Shown in pieces: positions 8,443 to 15,959 of a DNA stretch of 21,018 nucleotides. Position 1 is the stretch's first letter. Each line of letters starts with the position of its first letter. The stretch lies in the NCBI GenBank assembly GCA_002423285.1, contig DIVF01000015.1, positions 1-21,018 of the forward strand, read 5' to 3'. A model generated the notes under the pieces. The model did not search any database, was not told where the DNA came from, and saw only the letters and a list, made by a program, of their open reading frames with translations. The DNA comes from Micavibrio sp. UBA6139 (GTDB lineage Bacteria > Pseudomonadota > Alphaproteobacteria > Micavibrionales > Micavibrionaceae). A program made the position numbers and the translations under genes.

Positions 8443-8572
8443 GCTGCTATCCCTATTTTCCAGACTCACAAGCCATAGCACTGACTCCTTGATTCCCCAA
8501 GCCGATTCCCGGTATTGGGGCGCAGAAATGCTCGCCAGCGGGGATATTAATAAATCTTTCGTCCTCGCCATC

Positions 8573-8601
8573 TTGCACGGGCCGGGGACTCCTGATACTC
8601 A
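8573..8601 (+). promoter_or_regulatory. Candidate promoter of the ubiK-like/ybjN-like/proC operon
   Basis: TTGCAC (8573-8578), a 17-base spacer, then TACTCA (8596-8601), with the ATG at 8634. The -35 word CTTGCACGG recurs in the strong candidate promoter at 20955, which supports it. The -10 is poor. Confidence 0.35.
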
Positions 8602-8633
8602 ATTCTCATACAAAAAAACAGGACCCCATAATT

Positions 8634-8993
8634 ATGAAGATTCCCGGAGCAGATCCGAAGATGCTTGATGATCTGGCACGCGTTGCAGGCGGTGCCGTGA
8701 ACATCGTCAGTGGCCTTCAAGAACAGATCATGAATGACGTCCGCGCGCGGATGGAAGAAATGGCAACCAAGCTGGACCTGGTCCCGCGTGATGAGCTGGA
8801 ACAAGCCAAGGGCATGATCACAAAGCTGCGCACGCAAGTGCAGGCCTTGGAAGTGCGCGTTGGTCTTTTGGAAGGCGGTCATAAAAAACCTCCAGCCAAG
8901 AAAAATGTTCGCGCCGTCGTAGGCTCCGTTTCCGGCAAGGCAAAGGCGAAACCAGCCGTTCGCAAGAAAAACAAATCCAAACCGAATAAATAG
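8634..8993 (+). CDS. UbiK/BMFP-type accessory protein
   Basis: Small protein of the BMFP (membrane fusogenic, YqiC/UbiK) family; the E. coli and Salmonella members assist aerobic ubiquinone biosynthesis and interact with membranes. Residues 8-75 show the family pattern: an amphipathic helix (MLDDLARVAGGAVNIVSGL), then ARMEEMATKLDLVPRDELEQ leading into a heptad-rich coiled coil. Residues 82-119 form a Lys/Ala/Pro-rich basic tail longer than the E. coli protein has. AGGA lies 10 bases before the ATG. It is the first gene of a three-gene unit with the YbjN-like gene and proC. Confidence 0.85.
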   Translation: MKIPGADPKMLDDLARVAGGAVNIVSGLQEQIMNDVRARMEEMATKLDLVPRDELEQAKGMITKLRTQVQALEVRVGLLEGGHKKPPAKKNVRAVVGSVSGKAKAKPAVRKKNKSKPNK

Positions 8994-9018
8994 CCCAACC
9001 TAATAAATAGGATACCCG

Positions 9019-9528
9019 ATGAACGATCAGGAAATGATGTTCGAAGAAATCAGCAACCCGCTGGACAGTGTTGAGGACATCCTCGCCGGTCAGCAATGGG
9101 CATTCAGCCGCATGAACCCGGATGAGCTGATGGTGGATGTATCTGGTAAGCTGGGCACATACCGCATGGTTTTCCTGTGGCAGGAAGAATACTGCGCCAT
9201 GCAGTTTACCTGCCATTACGACCTAGTCGCCAGCGATGATTCCCGCGACCTGATTGCGCTGGCCTTGGCCCGCACCAATTCGTCTCTGTGGCTCGGTCAC
9301 TTTGATCTGCCTTCAGACACCAATGTTCCATGCTTCCGTCACACCAGCCTGTTCCGTGGCCAGACTCAAAGCTCCGGCGCAGATCATTTGCAGGATTTGA
9401 TGGATATCGCCTTGGCGGAATGCGAACGCTTCTACCCGATGTTCCAATTGCTGACCAATGAAGAAGGTCTGGGCATGGATTCAGGTATGTTGAACCTCGC
9501 CATTCTGGATACAGCCGGCGAGGCATAA
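9019..9528 (+). CDS. YbjN domain-containing protein
   Basis: A 169-residue soluble protein of the YbjN family, a fold resembling type III secretion chaperones; YbjN of E. coli affects motility and stress responses, but the biochemical role is unknown. Features are a short acidic N-terminus, the block YRMVFLWQEEYCAMQFTCHYDL, and a helical C-terminal part (HLQDLMDIALAECERFYPMFQLL). It begins 25 bases after the UbiK-like gene, and its stop overlaps the proC start (TAATG), so it is translationally coupled to proC. This neighbourhood is common in alphaproteobacteria. Confidence 0.82.
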   Translation: MNDQEMMFEEISNPLDSVEDILAGQQWAFSRMNPDELMVDVSGKLGTYRMVFLWQEEYCAMQFTCHYDLVASDDSRDLIALALARTNSSLWLGHFDLPSDTNVPCFRHTSLFRGQTQSSGADHLQDLMDIALAECERFYPMFQLLTNEEGLGMDSGMLNLAILDTAGEA

Positions 9529-10343
9529 TGAATACCCCATCCCCCATCGATCCCCTGTCCATTGCGCTGATTGGTTGCGGCAAAATGGGTGGCGCGATGT
9601 TGCATGGCTGGTTGGCGGCGGGAATGACCCATGCGGCCTATGTTTTAGAACCCGGCCACTTGCCGCCTGAACTGGCGCATAACCCGGTTGTAAAGCACCT
9701 GCACAACGCCGACGCCCTGCCGATTACCGATGTTTTGGTATTGGCCGTTAAACCGCAATCCATTGCCGAAGTATGCGCTTCGTTAAAGCTCGATCCATCA
9801 ACGCTGGTCCTTTCCATCGCCGCCGGACAAAAACTTGCCAATTTTGAAAAACATTTCGGCGACACTCACCCGATCATCCGCGCCATGCCCAACACCCCGG
9901 CCTCGATTGCCAAGGGCATGACTGTTCTGGTCGCCAATAAAAACGTCACCAAAGATCATCATGAAATGGCAACCCAGCTTCTCTCCGCCACCGGCCATGT
10001 TGAATGGGTGAAGGATGAAGACCTGATGGATGCCGTCACTGCACTGTCAGGCAGCGGCCCGGCTTATGTCTTCCACCTGATCGAAGTTATGACCCAAGCC
10101 GGAATCGAATGCGGCCTTGATGCCGATTTCGCAAAATCCCTCGCCCGCCAAACCGTCATCGGCTCCGCCGCCTTGGCCGAAGCCGAACACGAAACCCCAG
10201 CCGAACATTTACGAAAAAACGTCACCAGCCCCGGCGGCACAACAGAAGCCGCGTTGAACATTTTGATGAACGGCGAAATGCAGGACATCTTCACCCGGGC
10301 TTTGATGGCTGCAACAGCAAGATCAAAAGAACTCTCGAAGTAA
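9528..10343 (+). CDS. proC: Pyrroline-5-carboxylate reductase
   Basis: Last step of proline biosynthesis, reducing 1-pyrroline-5-carboxylate with NAD(P)H. It has 271 residues: Rossmann motif IGCGKMGGAM at 15-24, LAVKPQ, IRAMPNTPA, the ALSGSGPAY block, and the C-terminal signature TSPGGTTEAAL. Its ATG overlaps the preceding stop by one base (TAATG). It is the last gene of its unit, ending 16 bases before a large hairpin. Confidence 0.96.
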   Translation: MNTPSPIDPLSIALIGCGKMGGAMLHGWLAAGMTHAAYVLEPGHLPPELAHNPVVKHLHNADALPITDVLVLAVKPQSIAEVCASLKLDPSTLVLSIAAGQKLANFEKHFGDTHPIIRAMPNTPASIAKGMTVLVANKNVTKDHHEMATQLLSATGHVEWVKDEDLMDAVTALSGSGPAYVFHLIEVMTQAGIECGLDADFAKSLARQTVIGSAALAEAEHETPAEHLRKNVTSPGGTTEAALNILMNGEMQDIFTRALMAATARSKELSK

Positions 10344-10359
10344 AAAAGAGAAAAGGGTC

Positions 10360-10380
10360 GAAGGGGGCAATGCCCCCTTC
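10360..10380. terminator. Hairpin between convergent proC and the orphan gene
   Basis: GAAGGGGGC - AAT - GCCCCCTTC forms a perfect 9-bp GC-rich stem. It is symmetric, has no T-run immediately downstream on the plus strand, and on the minus strand is followed by a T-rich stretch several bases away. Its position between converging units suggests bidirectional termination. It may also belong to a dispersed palindromic repeat family. Confidence 0.6.
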
Positions 10381-10425
10381 AAACTACCCCCTTAGCCTAA
10401 TTACATGCAGCAAGCGTGAATTACT

Positions 10426-10761
10426 CTACATGTCTTGTTTGTAGAAAGCTTTCCAACCAAGAATTGGCCTGTAATTCTCATCAAAGGCTTTAATAAAACG
10501 CAGGGATGTCTGCATGTAAAATTTACGCAGCTCTCCATTAATTTCAAACAACACCTTTAAATCAGCCGGAGAAAGAATCCCTTGCTCCATAGCCAACAAA
10601 GAAACTCTATGCGTTTCTTCTTCATACCCATCAAGCAAAGGAAGTAATTCTCGGGCATTAGAGCTCTCGAAGTATGCCTTCAGAGCGGGAATAGCATGAC
10701 GATTTTGAAAAACTAACTTCCTTTGCTCATTTATCTGAGCTTTCTTAATCCATCCAAACAT
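10426..10761 (-). CDS. Hypothetical protein downstream of mucR, AT-rich
   Basis: I do not recognise this 111-residue protein. It has no signal peptide or membrane segment, appears largely helical and mixed-charge, and is rich in aromatic residues near the end (FYMQTSLRFIKAFDENY, then GWKAFYKQDM). The ATG at 10761 follows the mucR stop by 8 bases, and the AGGGG ribosome site overlaps that stop, so it should be co-transcribed with mucR. Two 60-base lines I counted inside it are 37% G+C, far below the roughly 60% of the adjacent mucR line. This suggests acquired DNA. Confidence 0.7.
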   Translation of the reverse strand: MFGWIKKAQINEQRKLVFQNRHAIPALKAYFESSNARELLPLLDGYEEETHRVSLLAMEQGILSPADLKVLFEINGELRKFYMQTSLRFIKAFDENYRPILGWKAFYKQDM

Positions 10762-10769
10762 CAAAGCCC

Positions 10770-11195
10770 CTACTTCTTTCCTGCCGGACGGCCACGTGTG
10801 CCGAGGCCAATGTCTTTGGCGAGGCGGCTGCGCTGGTTGGCGTAGCTTGGGGCAACCATTGGGTAGTCGGCGGGCAGACCCCAGCGGTCGCGGTATTCTT
10901 CGGGCGACATGTCGTAGGCGGTCTTGAGGTGACGTTTCAGCATTTTCAGCTTTTTGCCGTCTTCCAGACAGATGATGTATTCCGGGGTGACGGAGCGTTT
11001 GATTGGCACTGCGGGTTGTGGGCGTTCGGATGATACGCCGCTGCTTTCGCCGTTGACGTTGACAAGGGTGCGATAGATTTTTGTAATCAAGGCCGGGATT
11101 TCATCGGCGGGCATCTGGTTATTGGACAGATGGGCGGAAACAATATCCGTGGTCAGGGACAGAATTTCATGATTTGGGGACTGATCTGTGGCCAT
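10770..11195 (-). CDS. mucR: Ros/MucR family transcriptional regulator
   Basis: Alphaproteobacterial regulator that binds AT-rich DNA, acts as a global regulator or H-NS-like protein, and usually represses its own gene. It has 141 residues. The conserved C-terminal half runs from YIICLEDGKKLKMLKRHL to WGLPADYPMVAPSYANQRSRLAKDIGLG. In the zinc-finger region C76, D79 and H89 are present, but the position of the last ligand is A93 (HLKTAY), as in some other members of the family. The N-terminal half is the helical oligomerisation region. Its upstream region is strikingly AT-rich and could hold autoregulatory sites. The orphan gene follows closely. Confidence 0.92.
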   Translation of the reverse strand: MATDQSPNHEILSLTTDIVSAHLSNNQMPADEIPALITKIYRTLVNVNGESSGVSSERPQPAVPIKRSVTPEYIICLEDGKKLKMLKRHLKTAYDMSPEEYRDRWGLPADYPMVAPSYANQRSRLAKDIGLGTRGRPAGKK

Positions 11196-11214
11196 CGGAT
11201 TATTTGCCTTCCTG

Positions 11215-11306
11215 AATGAGTATTACAGCATTATTCAGTTTTATTCTGAAATCCTTAAAAAACAAGAAAAATGGGAAGATTAAGGTCATTTTCCTGATTT
11301 CTTTAC
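11215..11306. promoter_or_regulatory. AT-rich upstream region of mucR, possible autoregulatory site
   Basis: About 90 bases with long A/T runs directly upstream of mucR, contrasting with the GC-rich repeat beside it. MucR proteins bind AT-rich DNA containing T-A steps and commonly control their own promoter, so this is the natural place for mucR promoter and operator sites. No clear -35/-10 pair could be fixed. Confidence 0.3.
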
Positions 11307-11414
11307 TGTCACCCCCGCCTTGTGCGGGGGGCTGGGCTTTTTTGGGGCGCGGACGGCCGCGCACATTCTGGATCCCCGCGGTTAATGTCTGCTGCGTAGA
11401 CCGCGGGGATGACA
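11307..11414. repeat. Composite REP-like palindromic repeat
   Basis: Two hairpins are nested in a larger palindrome. Hairpin 1 is CCCCCGC (11312-11318) with GCGGGGG (11324-11330). Hairpin 2 is ATCCCCGCGGT (11372-11382) with ACCGCGGGGAT (11400-11410). The outer ends, TGTCACCCCCGC (11307-11318) and GCGGGGATGACA (11403-11414), are inverted copies matching at 11 of 12 bases. This resembles dispersed palindromic (REP/BIME-like) elements found between genes in alphaproteobacteria. It separates tsaB from mucR and may also end tsaB transcripts. Confidence 0.6.
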
Positions 11415-11425
11415 ATGGGAGGTTA

Positions 11426-12136
11426 TTATTCAGCAATGGTCCGTTGCGGGCGATTTGAAATGCTGACATCGGCGCCGCGCAGGTAAACCGGGTCGGCTGG
11501 TTTTGCGGTCCCTGCTGCGTGCTGGGCAAACCCCAACTTTGCCATGACCAGCGGGTCTGGCATGTCATAACCATTGGCGATTCCCCATCCAGCCGGCCAG
11601 ACAATATTGTCGGATTCGAGTGTCGAACGAAGACGTTCTACCCCATCACCACACAGGGTCAGAGTTTGATCGGCGAATTCGACCAGAAGAGTCTCAATGG
11701 AGGCCACCCCGGCCCCAGCCCTTGGTTTGCCTGTGCTGTCATAGGGCTGGAAATACAAATCGGTACGTTTCGTTTCAAGCAGAATGAGAAGATCACCCCG
11801 CTTGTCGCTGTTATTATTGAAGAATTGTTCAGCCAGAATTTCAGTGGTTGTGACCCCGACAACCGGAATATCGAGCGCCAGACCAAAACTACGCGCGGCG
11901 GACAGGCCAATCCGCAAACCCGTAAACGCCCCCGGCCCGACTGTGGTGACGATCAAGGCCAAATCCTGAAACGTGACCCCCGCCAGTTTTATGGCATCAT
12001 CAATCATCGGGACCAGTAATTCAGACTGGCCACGCATCATCAGACGCGTATCGGTGATGACCGCATCTGTTTCCGTATCAAGGACACAGACCGAACACCC
12101 CGCCATCGCGGTATCAAAGGCCAGAACATAGGGCAT
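11426..12136 (-). CDS. tsaB: tRNA threonylcarbamoyladenosine biosynthesis protein TsaB
   Basis: Partner of TsaD and TsaE in making the t6A37 modification of ANN-decoding tRNAs. It has the inactive ASKHA fold and 236 residues. Visible: MPYVLAFDTAMAGCSV, the family block VTTVGPGAFTGLRIGLSAAR, and LETKRTDLYFQ. The ATG at 12136 overlaps the stop of the nitroreductase (TAATG); the frame can extend to a GTG at 12151, but homologues start at MPYVLAFDT. The rimI gene that often follows tsaB is absent, and a palindromic repeat lies there instead. Confidence 0.93.
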   Translation of the reverse strand: MPYVLAFDTAMAGCSVCVLDTETDAVITDTRLMMRGQSELLVPMIDDAIKLAGVTFQDLALIVTTVGPGAFTGLRIGLSAARSFGLALDIPVVGVTTTEILAEQFFNNNSDKRGDLLILLETKRTDLYFQPYDSTGKPRAGAGVASIETLLVEFADQTLTLCGDGVERLRSTLESDNIVWPAGWGIANGYDMPDPLVMAKLGFAQHAAGTAKPADPVYLRGADVSISNRPQRTIAE

Positions 12137-12738
12137 TAGAGAATCTCGCACGCCTCTTCAAAGCTAAGACGTGGGCTACGCCCGAAAATACCTGACGGAT
12201 CGCCGTGGCCAATCGCGCAAATGAAGTTCGCCTTCACATCCCCATCAGGGAAGAATTCTGCGTTCACGCCATCTGCATTGAACCCGCCCATCGGACCACA
12301 ATCGAGCCCCAGCGAGCGTGCTGCCATCATCAAGTATGCACCTTGCAGGCTGCTGTTGCGGAAGGCGGCCTCTTGAATCTTCGCATCATTCCCCGCAAAC
12401 CATGACCGCGCATCGGTATGCGGAAACAGTTTTGGCAACTGGTCATAGAATTTCAGATCGTAACCGATAATGACGGTCACCGGAGCGGTCATAACCTTAT
12501 TGACGTTGCCCTGATCCAGATGCGGTTTTAACCGCGCCTTGGCTTCGGGGGATTTTACAAAGACAAAACGTGCGGGGCAGCTATTGGCTGCCGTTGGCCC
12601 AAACTTCATTAAATCATAAACTGCACGGATCAGGACATCAGCGACATCGTGGCCTTGCCAGGTGTTATGGCTTCTGGCGTCGCGGAACAGAACGTCAAGG
12701 CTGCGGTCATCAAGGATTTTGCTGTTGGTCACGGTCAT
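12136..12738 (-). CDS. Nitroreductase-family oxidoreductase, RutE/HadB type
   Basis: FMN-dependent nitroreductase-fold protein of the subgroup that includes RutE (malonic semialdehyde reductase of the pyrimidine-degrading Rut pathway). It has 201 residues. The subgroup signature FGPTAANSCPARFVFVKSPEAKARL lies at about 46-70, with NSSLQGAYLMMAARSLGLDCGPMGGFN further on. No other rut genes are nearby, so the substrate is open. The ATG at 12738 has AAGGA six bases upstream; an extension to a TTG at 12783 is unlikely. It is coupled to tsaB and divergent from the deacetylase-like gene. Confidence 0.85.
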   Translation of the reverse strand: MTVTNSKILDDRSLDVLFRDARSHNTWQGHDVADVLIRAVYDLMKFGPTAANSCPARFVFVKSPEAKARLKPHLDQGNVNKVMTAPVTVIIGYDLKFYDQLPKLFPHTDARSWFAGNDAKIQEAAFRNSSLQGAYLMMAARSLGLDCGPMGGFNADGVNAEFFPDGDVKANFICAIGHGDPSGIFGRSPRLSFEEACEIL

Positions 12739-12881
12739 CTCCTGTCCTTTTCCGGCCCTGCCGGAGGTTATGCCCCTGAACAATGGTGCGGGTGGGTTAA
12801 AATATCAACTCCCGATCCAGACATTCCGGTAAATATGCTTATTTTTCTGGTTTTTGAGGCCGGGTGGACTATAGTACCTCC

Positions 12882-14108
12882 ATGCACAAACCGTTGATCT
12901 CTAACGCGAAACGCCTGTTGGCCAGTTTGAGTCCTGCCCTATTCTGTCTGGGTCTGGCGTTAGCTGTGCATGCGCAAGCCGCAACAAAGAAGAACGCGAC
13001 AGAACCAATCGCACCGCAGAATGCACCCGGCGCAACAACGCTCTCAATGGCAGCCTATGACCGGACTGCAGCCGTGATTTTTGCATATCAACGTGTGGGA
13101 GAATCCCTCTACCCCGCCAACAGCATTTCAAAAGAACAATTTGCCGATCATATTCAAGAACTACTGGAAGGGGGCTATAACGTCATGCCCCTGCCGTCCA
13201 TCATCGCCGCCCTGAAGGCAAACAGCCCGCTGCCCGAACGCACCGTCGCCATCACATTCAACGGCGGATATGAATCGGCGCTCGATAACGCCATTCCGAT
13301 TTTGCTGAATAATAATCTACCCTTCACGGTCTTTTTCTCCCCCGACCAACCGGACTCAAAAAACCCGGAATATATGGGATGGGACGATATCAAGCGTTTA
13401 AAAAAATATAGCCAGGTGACCCTTGGCCTCCACCCGGCCAGCTATGTCCGCCTGACGGACAGCCCGGCAGATGATATTCGCCGTCAGGTCAATAACGCAC
13501 TGACCCGGTATCGTCATGTTTTGAAAACAGAACCGAAATTTTTTGCCTATCCGTTTGGCGAGTACACTAAAGAATTCCGCAGCATTGTTGCGAAGTCTGG
13601 TTTCGAAGCCGCCTTTGGTCAGCAATCCGGCGTTGCTTATACCGGGTCCGATATCTTCGTCATGCCGCGTTTTGCGATGACAGAAAGTTATGGCGATGAT
13701 GCGCGGTTCCGCATGGCCGCCATGGCATTGCCATTACCGGTGACGGACATCACACCGGATGACCCCTACATCACGACCAACAACCCGCCGACCATTGGCT
13801 TTACGCTGGAACCGGCTTTAGCAGCAAAAATATCGCAATTATCGTGTTTCCTATCCGGCCATGGGAAACCCGATATGCAGGTCGTTGGGAAAAACCGCGT
13901 GGAATTGCGCGTTGAAACCGCATTCCAGAAAGAACGCATCCGTGTGAATTGCACCATGCCCGGCCCCGACCCGAAACCGGGTGAAGAGCCACGCTGGCGC
14001 TGGTTTGGTATGTTGTTGAGTGTTGATCTGCCCGGTGAGATCCAAGAAGATTACGCGACCGGCGATTACGATGAACATACCGCACCGCCCGTTCCGCTTC
14101 CAAATTAA
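12882..14108 (+). CDS. Secreted polysaccharide-deacetylase-like protein with degenerate catalytic motifs
   Basis: A NodB-homology protein (carbohydrate esterase 4 fold) of 408 residues. The N-terminus is a signal peptide (basic MHKPLISNAKR, hydrophobic core, cleavage near VHAQA-A), so it works outside the cytoplasm. The NodB core spans about 118-245: AITFNGGYESALDNAIPIL at the first motif, LGLHPASYVRL at the second, and FAYPFGEY later. The usual TFDDGY is TFNGGY (N127, G128), and the second His of the H-box appears to be Tyr, so metal-dependent catalysis is doubtful. The region from about 285 is an extra beta-type domain with two Cys (SCFLSG, NCTMPG). The start is uncertain: a GTG at 12864 has a GAGG site, while the ATG at 12882 has none but gives a textbook signal peptide. 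Confidence 0.82.
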   Translation: MHKPLISNAKRLLASLSPALFCLGLALAVHAQAATKKNATEPIAPQNAPGATTLSMAAYDRTAAVIFAYQRVGESLYPANSISKEQFADHIQELLEGGYNVMPLPSIIAALKANSPLPERTVAITFNGGYESALDNAIPILLNNNLPFTVFFSPDQPDSKNPEYMGWDDIKRLKKYSQVTLGLHPASYVRLTDSPADDIRRQVNNALTRYRHVLKTEPKFFAYPFGEYTKEFRSIVAKSGFEAAFGQQSGVAYTGSDIFVMPRFAMTESYGDDARFRMAAMALPLPVTDITPDDPYITTNNPPTIGFTLEPALAAKISQLSCFLSGHGKPDMQVVGKNRVELRVETAFQKERIRVNCTMPGPDPKPGEEPRWRWFGMLLSVDLPGEIQEDYATGDYDEHTAPPVPLPN

Positions 14109-14114
14109 AAAATC

Positions 14115-14675
14115 CTATAGCGGATCAGACGGACGGACTTCAACCACTTCTGGCACGAAATGGCGCAGCATATTTTCAATGCCGCTTTTCAAGGTTGCCG
14201 TTGAACTTGGGCAACCGGAGCACGCGCCGCGCATGTGCAAATAAACAACGCCATCTTCAAACCGGTCAAATTCGATATCGCCGCCATCCTGCTGCACCGC
14301 TGGACGGACGCGGGTTTCAAGAAGCTCACAAATCTGCGCCACGATTTCATTGTCCATGTCCGGGGCCGATGCATTGGCTGGCGCGGCATTGTCATTCATG
14401 ACCGGTTGGTTGGTGCTGAAATGCTCCATGATCGCGGCCAGAATTTGCGTTTTTAAAATCGCCCAGTCTTTCTCAACGGCCTTGGTCACCGAAATGAAAT
14501 CACCGCCCAGAAAGACCGTTTTTACGCCGTTCAGTTTGAACAGACGCTGCGCCAAGGGTGATGGGCCAGAATCCTCAGCCGAGCGGAATTCAACCGTGCC
14601 GGATTTCAGGACGACTTCCCCCGGAATGAATTTCAGGGTTTCTGGATTTGGTGTTTTTTCGGTTTGTATAAACAT
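14115..14675 (-). CDS. Nfu-type iron-sulfur cluster scaffold/carrier protein
   Basis: Delivers Fe-S clusters to target enzymes. It has two domains in 186 residues: the Nfu N-terminal domain (1-88, MFIQTEKTPNPETLKFIPG) and the NifU-like C-terminal domain (108-180) with the cluster-binding pair C152-x2-C155 in GACSGCPSSTATLK. A Pro/Ala/Asn-rich linker joins them. It begins 6 bases after the universal stress gene and is the last gene of the minus-strand run. It converges with the deacetylase-like gene with only 6 bases between stops and no hairpin visible there. Confidence 0.93.
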   Translation of the reverse strand: MFIQTEKTPNPETLKFIPGEVVLKSGTVEFRSAEDSGPSPLAQRLFKLNGVKTVFLGGDFISVTKAVEKDWAILKTQILAAIMEHFSTNQPVMNDNAAPANASAPDMDNEIVAQICELLETRVRPAVQQDGGDIEFDRFEDGVVYLHMRGACSGCPSSTATLKSGIENMLRHFVPEVVEVRPSDPL

Positions 14676-14681
14676 GATGGA

Positions 14682-15209
14682 CTAACTTATAGCGTCAATT
14701 TTCTGTTGATCAAGGTGTCCGGGGACAACAATCACCGGAACCCGCAAGCGACCCAACCCTTTTCCGGTAAAATAGCTGACCAAGGCCCCCGGCCCGGCAC
14801 TCCCCGTCCCTCCGCCCAGAACAAGGGCTTTGATGGAGGGGTCTTCGTTAATCAGGTCAATCAGGACGTCATTATGAATGCCTTCCTGAATATAAAGACC
14901 CGGCACCTGCCCATTCAGTTCATTCACGCGCCGCGCAATGGACCAGACGAATTTTTCGGCCTGTTCGCGCAGCTCTTTCCGCATAATCGCTTCAACATTG
15001 GTCCAGTGCTGAAAATCATCAATTGCCATGACGTACAATATACTGACATGGCCGCGATGGCCCTGCGCAAGGCGCGCCGCATAGCGCAGCGACATTTCAA
15101 ATTCATGGCTGTCCTCGGCCACAACAAGGAATGTGCCACCATCACCACGGCGGCCCTGTTTATCGGAGCCCAGTTCAATAATTTCGGCGTCTTTAATATT
15201 TTCATCCAT
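14682..15209 (-). CDS. Universal stress protein (UspA) family
   Basis: A 175-residue single-Usp-domain protein. Residues 26-165 contain TFLVVAEDSHEFEMSLRYAARLAQ and the nucleotide-loop-like LVLGGGTGSAGPGALVSYFTGKGLGRLRVPVIVVPG at the end. The Gly spacing resembles the ATP-binding type but is not an exact match. A charged N-terminal extension of about 25 residues precedes the domain. It starts 3 bases after the TIGR02186 gene and 6 bases before the Nfu gene, indicating one operon. Confidence 0.88.
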   Translation of the reverse strand: MDENIKDAEIIELGSDKQGRRGDGGTFLVVAEDSHEFEMSLRYAARLAQGHRGHVSILYVMAIDDFQHWTNVEAIMRKELREQAEKFVWSIARRVNELNGQVPGLYIQEGIHNDVLIDLINEDPSIKALVLGGGTGSAGPGALVSYFTGKGLGRLRVPVIVVPGHLDQQKIDAIS

Positions 15210-15212
15210 TGT

Positions 15213-15959
15213 CTAATCTCGCCTTAATAAACTATGTGCGCCCCAGCCAAAAAACAGGGCCATAAGGATGGCAATGACGGCATAGGCCAATGATTGATTA
15301 TGTGCAAATAGGAAAATTTCCGCGCTAAACCCGTTCTGGGCCACTTTTAATTCCGCCGAACGCGTATCGGTAACAACGCCATCACGCAGGATAAAGGTAT
15401 CAACCCGGTAAATCCCCGCCGGGACGTTGGCGGGAAGCTTAAATTCGACCTTGAAAAAATCATTATCCACGAAATTGACGGGGCCCGGCTCCATCGGGAA
15501 CAAGCCCTTCATCTGCTGGGTGCGGATCAGGGCCTCGCGGAACGTATCAATTTTTTCGGCATCATTGCCGTCATCGGTTTCGAACACCAGGGCATCAAGG
15601 CCAATATTATAACGGCGCAGGACCGATAGCGGCGCAACGGATTCCGCAGGACGGCTGAGTGCCAACGCATAAAAGCCCGGAACATCGTTAAACCGTAGGG
15701 ACTGGCTGTTCATCCACACACCCAGAACCCGCGATTTGCGGCGCACCACGATGGATTGTTCGGGGCCGCGAATAATCATCGCGATATCACCTTCGCCCCG
15801 GCGTGTGCCGTAAACAACAATCTTCGCGCCGTTAAACCCGGTTGTAATATCAATGCTGCGTTCGGACAGATCAATGTTTAGATTGGCAGATGGTTGTGCC
15901 ATCGCCACAGGCGCAAACAACGCGAACAAGACCAGACATAAAATGATCCGCATCACCAT
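15213..15959 (-). CDS. TIGR02186 family exported membrane-anchored protein
   Basis: A protein of unknown function typical of alphaproteobacteria, usually encoded next to a TauE/SafE permease as here. From the ATG at 15959 it has 248 residues: a signal peptide (MRIILCLVLFALFAPVAMAQ), a periplasmic beta-rich region beginning LNIDLSERSIDITTGFNGAKIVVYG and containing the GVWMNSQSLRFNDVPGFYALA block, and one C-terminal membrane segment (LAYAVIAILMALFFGWGAHSLL) ending in RRD. The start overlaps the stop of the permease gene (TGATG); a GTG at 15962 is also possible. Translational coupling to the permease suggests a joint complex. Confidence 0.88.
   Translation of the reverse strand: MVMRIILCLVLFALFAPVAMAQPSANLNIDLSERSIDITTGFNGAKIVVYGTRRGEGDIAMIIRGPEQSIVVRRKSRVLGVWMNSQSLRFNDVPGFYALALSRPAESVAPLSVLRRYNIGLDALVFETDDGNDAEKIDTFREALIRTQQMKGLFPMEPGPVNFVDNDFFKVEFKLPANVPAGIYRVDTFILRDGVVTDTRSAELKVAQNGFSAEIFLFAHNQSLAYAVIAILMALFFGWGAHSLLRRD

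Noticed and set aside
8495..8520. Inverted repeat CCCCAA/TTGGGG between hldD and the UbiK-like gene as a terminator
   Set aside because: Only 6-bp arms with a 14-base loop and no T-run, located upstream of two divergent genes where no terminator is expected.
14664..15227. Plus-strand open frame of 187 codons over the universal stress gene
   Set aside because: Antisense to a tightly packed operon gene with a clear family match; no support of its own.
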